Assembly (NCBI RefSeq): GCF_019801145.1
Contig: NZ_JAHVJQ010000003.1
Span: forward strand, 496,001-560,000
Source: Leisingera aquaemixtae
GTDB taxonomy: Bacteria; Pseudomonadota; Alphaproteobacteria; Rhodobacterales; Rhodobacteraceae
Length of the DNA stretch: 64,000 bases
Direction of reading: 5' to 3'
Position numbers and translations under genes: made by a program. The notes under the pieces were generated by a model. It had not been told where the DNA came from. It saw only the letters and a program-made list of their open reading frames with translations, and did not search any database. This document shows, in pieces, positions 16,312-26,781 of this stretch. The first letter of the stretch is position 1; each line of letters starts with the position of its first letter.

Positions 16312-17691
16312 ATGAGCACATCAGCGAACAGACATTCCGAGATGCCCCTGCGCGGCCACGCCCGGGCGATTGCCGTTCTTGGCCTGCCGCTGATCGGCGG
16401 CCATGTGGCGCAGTTTGCCATCGGCCTGACCGATACCGTCATGCTGGGCTGGTACGGCGTGGCGGAACTGGCGGCGGTGACGCTGGGCTCGTCCTATTTC
16501 TTCTCGATCTTCCTGCTGGGCTCCGGCTTTGCCTTTGCGGTGATGCCGATGGTGGCGGCTGCGGCCGGCGCGGGAGAGGAGCGGCAGATCCGCCGCTCCA
16601 CCCGCATGGGGCTGTGGCTGTCGCTGGGGTATGGCGTGGCGGCGATGCCGCTGCTCTGGTGGTCGGAGCCGATCCTGCTGGCGCTGGGGCAGGAGGCGAA
16701 GGTGGCGCATGACGCGGCGGAATACCTGCGCATTGCCGGCTGGTCGCTGTTTCCGGCGCTTCTGTACATGGTGGCGAAATCCTATCTGGCGGCGCTGGAG
16801 CGCACCCAGATCGTGCTGTGGCTGTCGGTCTTTGCCGCGGTGGTCAATGCGCTGGTGAACTATGCGCTGATCTTCGGCAACTGGGGCGCGCCGGAGCTGG
16901 GGATCACCGGGGCGGCGATTGCCTCGCTGGTGACCAATGGCGTGTCCTTTGCGCTGGTGCTGGCCTATGCGCTGAAGGTGCTGCCGGAGCATGAGCTGCT
17001 GAAGAACTTCCAGCGGCCGGACTGGGAGATGCTGGGCCGGGTGTTCCGCATGGGCACCCCGATCGGCCTGACGACCCTGGCCGAGAGCAGCCTGTTTGCG
17101 GCTTCGGCGATGATGATGGGCTGGCTGGGCACGGTGCCGCTGGCGGCGCATGGCATTGCGATTTCGCTGGCGGGGCTGACCTTCATGGTGCACCTGGGGC
17201 TGTCCAACGCGGCCACTATCCGGGCGGGCAATGCCTTTGGCCGCGGCGACCGGGACCACATGGCGCGCGGCGGCAAGGTGGTGACCGCGATGTCGCTGGC
17301 GGTGTCGGCGGTGGGGATCACCCTGTTCCTGACCATCCCGGATCCGCTGATGTCGCTGTTTCTGGACAGTGCCGATCCGCAGAAGGAGCAGATCCTGCTG
17401 ATCGGCGGCGTTCTGCTGGCGGCAGCGGCGCTGTTTCAGATGATGGACGGAATGCAGGCGATCGCGCTGGGGCTGTTGCGCGGGGTGCAGGACACCGGCA
17501 TGCCGATGGTGATTGCCGTCCTCAGCTACTGGGTGGTGGGCATTCCCGCCTCATACCTCTTTGGCTTTGTGCTGGACTGGGGCGGCGTTGGCGTCTGGGC
17601 CGGGCTGGTGGCGGGGCTGACCTGTGCCGGTCTGTTCCTGATGCTGCGGTTCTGGCGCCGTTCGATCAAGGCGGTGGGCGCGGCGGCCTGA
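16312..17691 (+). CDS. MATE family multidrug/sodium antiporter
   Basis: 459 residues with twelve hydrophobic helices in two similar halves, typical of MATE exporters of the NorM type (GLPLIGGHVAQFAIGLTDTVMLGWYGVAELAAVTLGSS near the start; GMPMVIAVLSYWVVGIPASYLFGF near the end). These exchange Na+ or H+ for cationic drugs or metabolites across the inner membrane. The ATG at 16312 is tentative because the ribosome site is weak (GGCAGG directly upstream); ATG 16342 is an alternative. The frame is open far upstream but that part overlaps the DUF2461 gene and is not protein-like. Confidence 0.92.
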   Translation: MSTSANRHSEMPLRGHARAIAVLGLPLIGGHVAQFAIGLTDTVMLGWYGVAELAAVTLGSSYFFSIFLLGSGFAFAVMPMVAAAAGAGEERQIRRSTRMGLWLSLGYGVAAMPLLWWSEPILLALGQEAKVAHDAAEYLRIAGWSLFPALLYMVAKSYLAALERTQIVLWLSVFAAVVNALVNYALIFGNWGAPELGITGAAIASLVTNGVSFALVLAYALKVLPEHELLKNFQRPDWEMLGRVFRMGTPIGLTTLAESSLFAASAMMMGWLGTVPLAAHGIAISLAGLTFMVHLGLSNAATIRAGNAFGRGDRDHMARGGKVVTAMSLAVSAVGITLFLTIPDPLMSLFLDSADPQKEQILLIGGVLLAAAALFQMMDGMQAIALGLLRGVQDTGMPMVIAVLSYWVVGIPASYLFGFVLDWGGVGVWAGLVAGLTCAGLFLMLRFWRRSIKAVGAAA

Positions 17692-17707
17692 GACATGCGG
17701 GCGCATG

Positions 17708-18076
17708 TCAGCCCGTCCCTGTCTGCCGTCCCGTCATTTGAATCGGGGTGAAGGCGCCCAAAATCAGGCGCTTGTGGTCAAAGGGAAGGTCAGCCGGGAT
17801 GTCAAAGCGGGGATCCTTGGCGATCTGCGCTTCGGCGGCCTCCATTTCCGCCTTGCCGGGCCAGACCTGCCAGCTGAACACGATCTTCTCGCCGGGTTTG
17901 GCGGCAACCGCGCGGCGGAAGTCGGTCTGCTGCCCGCCGGGCACGTTGTCCTCCCAGGCGTCGACGATTTCCAGGCAGCCGTATTCACGGAACAGCGCGG
18001 CACTGGCCTTGGCCCAGGCCTTGTAGGCTTCGAAGTTCTTTTCAGGGACAGGGATCACAAATCCGGCGACATACAT
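17708..18076 (-). CDS. DUF1428 family protein (ferredoxin-like fold)
   Basis: 122 residues matching DUF1428: MYVAGFVIPVP, YKAWAKASAALFREYGCLEIVDAWEDNVPGG and the ending region DPRFDIPADLPFDHKRLILGAFTPI. Members have a dimeric alpha-beta barrel fold; no activity is established. It converges on the MATE gene. The ATG at 18076 has GGGAGG upstream. Confidence 0.92.
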   Translation of the reverse strand: MYVAGFVIPVPEKNFEAYKAWAKASAALFREYGCLEIVDAWEDNVPGGQQTDFRRAVAAKPGEKIVFSWQVWPGKAEMEAAEAQIAKDPRFDIPADLPFDHKRLILGAFTPIQMTGRQTGTG

Positions 18077-18251
18077 GGAGGGCCTCCCAAGGCTTGGGCG
18101 CAGGCGGCGCCCGGCCTCAGTGAGTTTGCCACGCGGGAGCGTTCCGCTCCAGCCTCCGGGGGCGGTCGGCGGCGCGGGCTTGACCGCCCTGAACCCTGCG
18201 GGCAGGGTTCCTCCAGTGCAATGTATTCATTCACAAAGAGGCAGTTTCAGA

Positions 18252-18698
18252 ATGATGACCGACGACGACAAGCGCCTGCTGCGCATTGCCTATGAGGAAG
18301 CCAAGGCAGGATTTGACGAGGGCGGCTGCCCGATCGGCTCGGTGCTGGCGCGCGGCGGCCAGGTGGTGGCGCAGGGGCGCAATCAGCGGGTGCAGAAGGG
18401 CGATCCGATTGCCCATGGCGAAATGGATGCGCTGCGCAAGGCCGGGCGGCAGAAGACCTACCGGGACACGGTGCTCTATACCTCGCTGTCGCCCTGCATG
18501 ATGTGCAGCGGCACCATCGTGCAGTTCGGAATTCCGCGGGTGGTGATCGGCGACACGCAGAACTTTGGCGGCAACGAGGCGTTCCTGCGCTCCAAGGGCG
18601 TCGAGGTGGTGATCGCCGAAGACCCGGACTGCATCGCGCTGATGGAGCGGTTCATCCGCGAAAAGCCGGAGCTGTGGTCCGAGGATATCGCCGAGTAA
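18252..18698 (+). CDS. Cytosine deaminase of the fungal Fcy1 type
   Basis: 148 residues of the CDA fold. Zinc ligands are in HGEMDAL (His, with catalytic Glu) and SPCMMC (two Cys). Unlike tRNA or guanine deaminases of similar size, it matches the yeast cytosine deaminase layout through to the end: GGCPIGSVLARGG, QRVQKGDPIAHGE, YTSLSPC, GIPRVVIGD and the closing WSEDIAE, which parallels the WFEDIGE of yeast Fcy1 as I recall it. The likely reaction is cytosine to uracil in pyrimidine salvage. Two ATGs (18252, 18255) are adjacent; no strong ribosome site separates them. Confidence 0.82.
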   Translation: MMTDDDKRLLRIAYEEAKAGFDEGGCPIGSVLARGGQVVAQGRNQRVQKGDPIAHGEMDALRKAGRQKTYRDTVLYTSLSPCMMCSGTIVQFGIPRVVIGDTQNFGGNEAFLRSKGVEVVIAEDPDCIALMERFIREKPELWSEDIAE

Positions 18699-18713
18699 CA
18701 GCGAACCCGCCTG

Positions 18714-19829
18714 TCAGCTGGTGAAGAATTCCAGCGTGCCGATGTTCTTGGCGCGGACCGCGAATTTGCTGGCAAAGCGCTTCTGGTCGATCTCTCCAAG
18801 CGCATCGCGCAATTCCGGGCTGATGCGGATCGGTCCGATCCTGCCGCTGCCCGCTGTCACATCATCCTGGTGCGCCTGTTCCAGCCGGGCGGCCTTGTTC
18901 ACCTCGGGGCCGATCAGGGTGAACTGATGGCGGGTGGCGGAACCGAAATCGCCGCTGAGGACATAGCCTGCGTGCAGGCCGACGCGCAGGCCGAGCGCCT
19001 GATCGCCGATGGTGATGCCGGACACGGCGGCCACGGCTTCTTCGGCGGCGCGCACCGCGGCGGCGCAGGTGCCGCGGGCCGTTTCGGCGGCGGGGCCAAG
19101 CACCCAGAAGGCCATCAGCCCGTCGCCGATGAACTTGTCGATATGGCCGCCGTGCTGCTGGATCGGCTGGGTCTGGGCATTGAAGAACCGCTGCACGATG
19201 TCGGCGATCCGCTCCGGCGGTGTCCGGGTGGTGTAGCCGCTGAAGTTGACCACATCCGAGAACCAGATCACCGCCCGGTCCACCGCGTAGCCGGTCTGAT
19301 GCCCGGCACCGCCCTGCATCCGGCGGCTGAGCGCGTATTCATTGGTGTAGGCATGCAGGATGCGGGTGTCATCCGCCAGCTGCTGGCTGAGCGAGGCGGT
19401 GCGGCGGCTGGCGCCGCGCAGCTTGATCGAGATGATCTTGGCGATGTTGCGCCAGATCTTTCCGGCCTCGGGATGCTGTTCGATCTTCTCCTTGTCGACA
19501 ACCAGCACCTCGACGCTGGTCTCATTCGCCACCAGGTCATAGATCCGCTGGTAGCCGTTGCCGGCAAGATGCTGTTCCCCGATCACCTCGTTGCGGCGGC
19601 GGACAAACAGCGTGTGGCCGTCTTCCTTGATCGCAACGGAGCCCTCCACCAGGATCCAGAGGCAGGTGGCCGGGTCGCCGCGGGAGCAGAGATACTCGCC
19701 TTCGGCAAAGCGGAAGGGGCGGGCGTCCAGCAGATCCGGGTTCTGCAGGTCATCGGCCAGGCCGCACATCACCATGGCCTCCGCATAGCGGGCCCCCAGT
19801 GCGTTCAGTTTCTCGATCTTCGGTTTCAT
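18714..19829 (-). CDS. Class III adenylate/guanylate cyclase with N-terminal cNMP-binding domain
   Basis: 371 residues. About 30-145 form a cyclic-nucleotide-binding-like domain (FAEGEYLCSRGDPATCLWILVEGSV); the C-terminal part is a class III cyclase domain with the metal aspartates in VIWFSDVVNFSGY and FIGDGLMAFW and the transition-state Asn and Arg in EVNKAARLEQ. It should be catalytically competent and soluble. Sensing and catalysis on one chain suggest feedback by a cyclic nucleotide. The ATG at 19829 is preceded by GGAG; an in-frame ATG at 19886 would add 19 untypical residues. Confidence 0.88.
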   Translation of the reverse strand: MKPKIEKLNALGARYAEAMVMCGLADDLQNPDLLDARPFRFAEGEYLCSRGDPATCLWILVEGSVAIKEDGHTLFVRRRNEVIGEQHLAGNGYQRIYDLVANETSVEVLVVDKEKIEQHPEAGKIWRNIAKIISIKLRGASRRTASLSQQLADDTRILHAYTNEYALSRRMQGGAGHQTGYAVDRAVIWFSDVVNFSGYTTRTPPERIADIVQRFFNAQTQPIQQHGGHIDKFIGDGLMAFWVLGPAAETARGTCAAAVRAAEEAVAAVSGITIGDQALGLRVGLHAGYVLSGDFGSATRHQFTLIGPEVNKAARLEQAHQDDVTAGSGRIGPIRISPELRDALGEIDQKRFASKFAVRAKNIGTLEFFTS

Positions 19830-20212
19830 GGCTGTGATGCTCCGGCGGTTGTCGGGCGCAGTGCCGCAGAGGAATGAGTCTAGCACGTCTGCCGGAGCGG
19901 GGCCTTAACCGCGGTTGCATAGCGAACTTCGCGAACCGCGGTTCGCGGAAAGGTTCCCGGTGCGGGCGCATCTTCCGGCGGCCGGGCGGAAAGCTGCGCG
20001 GCAGGGGGGCGGGCTTGCGCGGACAAAGGCCGGTCTGCCTCGCGTGGCGGCAACTTGCTTAGATGAAAGGGAAAATCCGGCGTCATTGCGCCGGGGCACC
20101 GGCGAAGTGCGGGTCCGGTATGGTGCAGGGCCGGGCCACACCCTAGCTGTTTGCCACGGTTCGCGGGACACCCTGCGGGCCGGATAGAAACCAAGAAACT
20201 GGAGTGTCTCAA

Positions 20213-20461
20213 ATGAAAAAGTTTGCCATGACCGCGACCGCTGTTGCTGCCCTGATGGCTTCCCCGCTGGCTGCAAAGGACGTCGCGGCAGAACTGGATG
20301 CAGACGGCAACGGGACTTTCTCGCTGGAAGAGCTTCAACTGGCGTTTCCGGATCTCACAGCGGAAACCTTTGCCACCGTGGATGCCAATGCGGACGGCGA
20401 GGCCGACGCGGCTGAGGTGAGTGCGGCAATCGAGGCCGGCGTGCTGGCCGAGGCGGGCTGA
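20213..20461 (+). CDS. Small secreted EF-hand protein
   Basis: 82 residues. A signal peptide (MKKFAMTATAVAALMASPLAAK) is followed by two EF-hand loops: DADGNGTFSLEE at 29-40 and DANADGEADAAE at 57-68, with acidic residues at the calcium-coordinating positions. It is probably a periplasmic calcium-binding protein; such proteins are frequent in marine alphaproteobacteria. The ATG at 20213 has GGAG eight bases upstream. The last ten codons form one arm of a perfect 31-bp inverted repeat. Confidence 0.85.
   Translation: MKKFAMTATAVAALMASPLAAKDVAAELDADGNGTFSLEELQLAFPDLTAETFATVDANADGEADAAEVSAAIEAGVLAEAG
20431..20461 (+). repeat. 31-bp inverted repeat, left arm
   Basis: These bases encode the end of the EF-hand protein (EAGVLAEAG and stop). 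Their exact reverse complement occurs at 20619-20649. Confidence 0.92.
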
Positions 20462-20563
20462 TCCGGCGCCAAGGCGCCGTTCTGCCGTCATGTCGGCGCC
20501 CCCTGTCCTTCGGGGCGGCACTACTCCCTTCCAACCCCGCGGCGTGACGGCAGCGTGTCCGGG

Positions 20564-20591
20564 AAGGCCCCGCAGCATTGCGGGGCCTTTT
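20564..20591 (+). terminator. Rho-independent terminator of the EF-hand gene
   Basis: AAGGCCCCGC at 20564-20573 pairs perfectly with GCGGGGCCTT at 20580-20589 around AGCATT and is followed by TT and further T-rich sequence. It lies between the arms of the inverted repeat. Confidence 0.88.
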
Positions 20592-20618
20592 GCGTTCCGC
20601 AGCGGCGCGGGGCTGCGG

Positions 20619-20649
20619 TCAGCCCGCCTCGGCCAGCACGCCGGCCTCG
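20619..20649 (-). repeat. 31-bp inverted repeat, right arm
   Basis: Exact reverse complement of 20431-20461. Read on the minus strand it again ends in codons for EAGVLAEAG and TGA. Confidence 0.92.
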
Positions 20650-20789
20650 TCATTGACCGCGGTTCCGGTCACGTCATTGGCGGGGACGAGTTTGCCGCCG
20701 GTGCCGGTTTGGCCCTGTTGCTTGGCAGTGCTTCTGTTGTGCGCGCGGGCAGCGAAACAACGTGCAGGGCAAAGCGATCTTTCCTGCCC

Positions 20790-22400
20790 CTATTTCGCGG
20801 CCAGCGCCGCGGTTGCGGCTGGCAGGTCTTCAGCCGCCAGCTCGCTGCCTGGGATGGCCGGCAGCGGTTGTGCCAGGCGGGCCATGGCAGCCTGGCGGCG
20901 GTTGCAGGTCAGCGTGCTGAAGCCCCCGTTGCTGCCGTAAAGCGAATCCAGACTCGGGGGTGTTTCGAAATCAAACGGGACATCCGACAGCTGCGGCGCA
21001 AACCGCTCTATGATGTCGAAGACGGGTTCGGAGGTCACACGGTGCTTTTCCGCAAAGCTCAGAGACAGGGCAATCAATTTGCGGCTGTTGAAAGGGGACA
21101 CGTAAAAATGCTGCCAGAGAGCGGGGAAAACCGCGCCAACGGTGGCGCTGTAGTAGATTTCCATGAACATGAAATCGACCGCCTTGCTGCGGGCGGGCGC
21201 GTTCAGTGTCTGCTGCCAGGCAGTGAAGTCATCGTGGAACCGGGCTGCAGTTTGGGGGCCGAACATGCTCTTGGGAACGATGAGCAGCTTCTTGATCTGC
21301 CAGTACGCCGTATCCCACAATGCCTGAGGCCGCGTGACAAACACGGCGCGCAGCAGGTCGGTCAGATGCCCGCGTAAAATGACCGTGCCCTCGGGCAGCG
21401 CGTCTGCGGTGCCGTTCAGGTGCTCCTGCGGGGGCTGTGCCGGGGTGCCCGTGGTCAGGTGGTAAATGTTATGCCGCTTCCGGATTTCGTTTTCGGCCAG
21501 CGAATGATGGCGTTTGTCGAAGGCTTCGTGCTGCAGGCCGAGGCGCTGGCAGAGCAGGCTGCCGATGGCGGCATCGCGGCGGGTGGCATAGTTGTTGATG
21601 TGGGAATAATAGTGCCTGATGCGGTCCGTGTAGGGCTTGGCAAAGGTGAGAAGCAGCCTGCTGTCCTGGCCGCCGGTGACCGGCAGGGCCGTCGGATAGG
21701 CTGCGGCAATGGCGCCGATGCTGGCGCTGGCCTGGGCATAGATCCGGTCATAGACTTCAAGCGGATCCTGCGGCGCCGCGAAGCTGTCGCCGCCGCGGGG
21801 CCAAAAACGGTGCTCGCGGAACGTGCGCAGGTCCAGGTAATGGTTCGGGTTGAGGCGGCGCACGTCCTTGTCGGCGGTGTTGAACAGGGAAATCTTGCCG
21901 CCGTGGTTCTGTATGACATCCAGGCTGAACTTGGGGTTCGGGATCAGCGGCCGGTCCAGCGCCATGAGGGGGGAGGCCGCAATTCGCCGCGACACGGGGT
22001 CATAGACGGCCCCGATCATGCCGACCGGGTCGGTGTAAAGCCGCGTTTGCCCGCCGCACTCCACAATGAATGCGAAGCGGCCGGCGGTTTCTACGATTAA
22101 GGCTTCCAGGCGGTCCCAGAATTCCGCGGCAGAGCTGTCCAATGGCAGGCGCTGCTGCGGCCCGGTCAACAGGCCCGCAGGCCCGACCGCGATGCCGAGC
22201 AGCACGCCGACCGGCCGGCCCTGTGCATCCTGCAGCGAACTGGCAGGGAGGCCCCTGCCGGCATAAATGTTCCATTGGCCGCAGGTGTGATGGGAGAAGG
22301 AGTGGATCTCCTCATGGGTGGGGGATATCACGTACTGATATCTGAACGCCGTGGCGAACAGCCGCGGCCGGTAGGGCCAAAGTCTTTGTGCTTCAAGCAT
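20790..22400 (-). CDS. Stand-alone asparagine-synthetase-like (PP-loop) protein
   Basis: 536 residues. The ATP-pyrophosphatase motif TGGQDSR lies at about 242-248 with LLLTFAKP following, as in the C-terminal domain of asparagine synthetase B. The first 200 residues resemble a degenerate glutaminase half (GRFAFIV, RLYTDPVGMIGAVYDPVSRRIAASPLMAL, RLNPNHYL) but have no Cys at position 2, so ammonia release from glutamine is unlikely. Proteins of this type form amide bonds in diverse pathways, including lasso peptides, lactams and polysaccharide modification. No partner genes are adjacent, so the substrate is unknown. The ATG at 22400 has a weak ribosome site. Confidence 0.78.
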   Translation of the reverse strand: MLEAQRLWPYRPRLFATAFRYQYVISPTHEEIHSFSHHTCGQWNIYAGRGLPASSLQDAQGRPVGVLLGIAVGPAGLLTGPQQRLPLDSSAAEFWDRLEALIVETAGRFAFIVECGGQTRLYTDPVGMIGAVYDPVSRRIAASPLMALDRPLIPNPKFSLDVIQNHGGKISLFNTADKDVRRLNPNHYLDLRTFREHRFWPRGGDSFAAPQDPLEVYDRIYAQASASIGAIAAAYPTALPVTGGQDSRLLLTFAKPYTDRIRHYYSHINNYATRRDAAIGSLLCQRLGLQHEAFDKRHHSLAENEIRKRHNIYHLTTGTPAQPPQEHLNGTADALPEGTVILRGHLTDLLRAVFVTRPQALWDTAYWQIKKLLIVPKSMFGPQTAARFHDDFTAWQQTLNAPARSKAVDFMFMEIYYSATVGAVFPALWQHFYVSPFNSRKLIALSLSFAEKHRVTSEPVFDIIERFAPQLSDVPFDFETPPSLDSLYGSNGGFSTLTCNRRQAAMARLAQPLPAIPGSELAAEDLPAATAALAAK

Positions 22401-22697
22401 TTTCTGCGCCGGTTGAAATGTGCCCGGCCCTTCTTAATCTTCTTTAAATTGTATTTTTACGACTGTTTTCGCTGGATGCCAGCGCTTTCCAAGGCCGGCC
22501 GCACTGGCTGGTTCGGGTCCGTAGCATTCGTGCCACGCCTTCCTAGCATGCCGCCGTTTCCGGGGCAGGCCCCCAACATCGTGCCTGGGAAACGCAGGCC
22601 GCTGCCCTGCGTGTGCAATGCCGGTGTTCGGGCCGCCGCGGGGTTGTGATAAGGTTTCCGGGTTCCAGACTGCTATCGGCAAATGGAGGATACTGCA

Positions 22698-23465
22698 TTG
22701 GGTCAATGGGTCGCCAGGTCAGTGAGCCGGGGGTTGGCGGTGCTGCTGTTTCTGTGCCTGGCTTCTGTCCGGCTGGCGGCTGAGCCTGCGGGCGGCACGG
22801 AAGCGCCGCGCCCGGGGCTTATGTGGAACCGCACCGGGCTGCCTGCGGTTTTTCCGCTGCAGGTGAAAACGCCGGAAGGCGCGGATCATTATCTGGTGCT
22901 GACCGGTGAGGACAGCGGGGAGGAGGCGCTGGCGGCCTATATCCGGGGCGGCGTGTTCTTCCGGGTGCTGGTGCCGCCGGGCCGCTACCGCCTGCATTTT
23001 GCCAGCGGCCGGGGCTGGCAGGGAGAAACCCGGCTGTTCGGAGCGGCGACGCGCCATTTCGAGCTGCCGCAGGTGCTGGAGTTTGCGCTGCGCGGGCCAG
23101 GGCTCAAGTCCGGCCATATCATCACCCTGACGAGGGATCAGCCGGAAGGCGCCTGGGAGGCCGCTGTCAGGGATCAGTTCATTTGCCAGATCGCCGGGCT
23201 GGACAGTCCTGAGTTTGCTGTGCCGCCGAGCCGCCGGATGCAGCTGGGCGGCACGGCGGACGCAAGGTGGAGCCTGCATCTGCGGTGGCGGCTGGGCCTG
23301 GCCAGGCCCGAGGCAGGGACGCCGGACATGCTGTGGCTGCGCAGCCAGTTTGTGCTCGGCAATCCGAACCTGCGCCGCCGCCCGGCGGTGCAGCACGCCC
23401 CGCCCGTGCGGCAGCCGGACAGACAGTTCCGCGGCTATTCCGTGCGGTCGCTTTACTGCGGCTGA
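22698..23465 (+). CDS. Secreted protein of unknown function
   Basis: 255 residues with a signal peptide (GLAVLLFLCLASVRLAAE). The mature part contains YLVLTGEDSGEEALAAYIRGGVFFRVLVPPGRYRLHFASGRGWQGE, a beta-rich pattern, and an Arg/Pro-rich C-terminus ending in a Cys. I recognise no family. I chose TTG at 22698 since GGAGG lies seven bases upstream; the in-frame ATG at 22683 overlaps that ribosome site. It is divergent from the asparagine-synthetase-like gene, with an AT-rich stretch near 22430-22470 between them that probably holds promoters. Confidence 0.7.
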   Translation: MGQWVARSVSRGLAVLLFLCLASVRLAAEPAGGTEAPRPGLMWNRTGLPAVFPLQVKTPEGADHYLVLTGEDSGEEALAAYIRGGVFFRVLVPPGRYRLHFASGRGWQGETRLFGAATRHFELPQVLEFALRGPGLKSGHIITLTRDQPEGAWEAAVRDQFICQIAGLDSPEFAVPPSRRMQLGGTADARWSLHLRWRLGLARPEAGTPDMLWLRSQFVLGNPNLRRRPAVQHAPPVRQPDRQFRGYSVRSLYCG

Positions 23466-23479
23466 AACGGGGCTGTCGG

Positions 23480-23893
23480 TTATTCCCCGCCGCGCTCCTT
23501 CATCAGCCGGTCGGCCTTTTTGCGCACCAGAACGCTGCGCAGGTCGTGCATCGCCAGCAGCAGCGCGTCGGTCACGTCCTCCAGCTGCGCGTCGGTTGCG
23601 CGGCTGTTGACCCAGTGGGCGGTGAGGTTCAGGTGGTCGATGGCGCGGTGGATGTCGTCGATGTCGCGGGCGGCAAGGGTGGCGGCGCGGGCCTCCATCC
23701 AGGACTTGATCTCGGTGATGTCCTGACCGGACAGCTGTCGCTGGCCGTGCGGTTTGATCTCGCCGTTGCGGATGTTCACAACGGCGATCTGGTCCATCTC
23801 GATCCGCCGGTTGCGGTTCTCGGTGTCGACGCGGAATACAAAAGCGCCGTTCTCACGGACGCGGAAGTAGTATTCCGGCAGATCGGCGCTCAT
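23480..23893 (-). CDS. Conserved protein of unknown function
   Basis: 137 residues: MSADLPEYYFRVRENGAFV at the start, a beta-rich first half (FRVDTENRNRRIEMDQIAVVNIRNGEI) and a helical second half (WMEARAATLAARDIDDIHRAIDHLN; ALLLAMHDLRSVLVRKKADRLMKE). No signal peptide. I recall similar unnamed proteins in Rhodobacterales but no function. It lies 14 bases downstream of the aminotransferase gene on the same strand, so the two probably share a transcript. Confidence 0.78.
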   Translation of the reverse strand: MSADLPEYYFRVRENGAFVFRVDTENRNRRIEMDQIAVVNIRNGEIKPHGQRQLSGQDITEIKSWMEARAATLAARDIDDIHRAIDHLNLTAHWVNSRATDAQLEDVTDALLLAMHDLRSVLVRKKADRLMKERGGE

Positions 23894-23907
23894 ACGGGGC
23901 TCTCCTG

Positions 23908-25902
<1,995 letters not shown>

Positions 25903-25966
25903 TTAACCGATTTTTCGGGAATTGTTGGCATCTTGTCTCAGGAGCAAATTCGAGTCGGAGATGCGA

Positions 25967-26464
25967 ATGAGTATGGAAATGCCAATAGGCCAGACGGACC
26001 GCAAAGGTTTTATGACTGGCTACCTGGAGGCGCTGGGGCTGCTTGAGCGCCTCCACCGCCTGCTGCTGGACGTCATCAAGGATGAATTCGAACGCGTCGG
26101 CGTGCTGGAGATCAATGCGGTCCAGGCGCTGTTGCTGTTCAACATCGGCGACAATGAGGTGACGGCCGGAGAACTGAAGACCCGCGGCTATTACCAGGGC
26201 AGCAATGTCAGCTACAATCTGAAGAAGCTGGTTGAGATGGGCTATATGCACCATCAGCGGTGCGAGATCGACCGCCGTTCGGTGCGGGTGCGGCTGACCC
26301 CGCGCGGCCGGGAAATCCGCGATATCGTGGCTGCGCTGTTCTCCCGCCATGCCGAAGGGCTGGAAGGCAAGAACGTGATCACCTCAGAAGGGATCGAGGA
26401 CATCACCGCCTCGCTGAAGCGGATGGAACGCTACTGGTCGGACCAGATCCGCTATATTTACTGA
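25967..26464 (+). CDS. MarR-type winged-helix regulator (LdtR-like)
   Basis: 165 residues with a winged helix around 45-120: VLEINAVQALLLFNIGDNEVTAGELKTRGYYQGSNVSYNLKKLVEMGYMHHQRCEIDRRSVRVRLTPRGREI. This fits MarR-family proteins, close to the LdtR type described in Rhizobiales, which controls an L,D-transpeptidase and stress tolerance; the target here is unknown. The ATG at 25967 has GGAG seven bases upstream; other ATGs at 25961 and 25973 are possible. Confidence 0.88.
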   Translation: MSMEMPIGQTDRKGFMTGYLEALGLLERLHRLLLDVIKDEFERVGVLEINAVQALLLFNIGDNEVTAGELKTRGYYQGSNVSYNLKKLVEMGYMHHQRCEIDRRSVRVRLTPRGREIRDIVAALFSRHAEGLEGKNVITSEGIEDITASLKRMERYWSDQIRYIY

Positions 26465-26781
26465 CGCGCCGGCTGGGGCAAGCCGTTCCAGAAGGCGATG
26501 GCCGGACAGGCCGGGGAAACACCGGCCGGCCGCAGGCGGGGCATGAGGGGAAACCATGCTCTGACCGTTTCAAAGGGTAAAGCGCTGGGCTCCGGGCCGG
26601 GGTCACGGCAGATGGCTGCAGAAGCGGCCGCCCTTTTACCGGTCTTCCTGATAGCAAAAGATCAGCTTCCGGCACGGACAGCCCCGCACGGGGCTGCGCC
26701 GGTTTTCTGCGTGGATGCAGCCCGGCACCGCAAACCGCCGCCGAGCAAACCGCGGCAGGGCAGGGTGTACAGGCTGCGGTG
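26465..26781. other. 317-base intergenic region, no gene seen
   Basis: Between the MarR-type gene and the 3' end of gloA. A CAGCCCC-GCAC-GGGGCTG hairpin at 26679-26696, followed after a few bases by TTTT, may end transcription of the regulator gene. Nothing else was recognised. Confidence 0.45.

Larger units (their letters stand above)
20462..20789. other. 328-base region between convergent genes
   Basis: No gene supported. It holds a small GGCGCC-AA-GGCGCC hairpin near 20465-20478, a strong terminator at 20564-20591 and the right arm of the inverted repeat. On the minus strand the frame behind the asparagine-synthetase-like stop stays open to the EAGVLAEAG-stop of the repeat, but it has no ATG. 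Confidence 0.55.

Noticed and set aside
20619-20789. Small minus-strand gene ending in EAGVLAEAG, or stop-codon readthrough of the asparagine-synthetase-like gene
   Set aside because: The frame is open behind the TAG but has no ATG, no ribosome site and no repeat elsewhere; the ending is explained by the inverted repeat.
20790-23465. Lasso peptide cluster
   Set aside because: The asparagine-synthetase-like gene has no adjacent B-type protease or recognition protein and no short precursor gene could be found.
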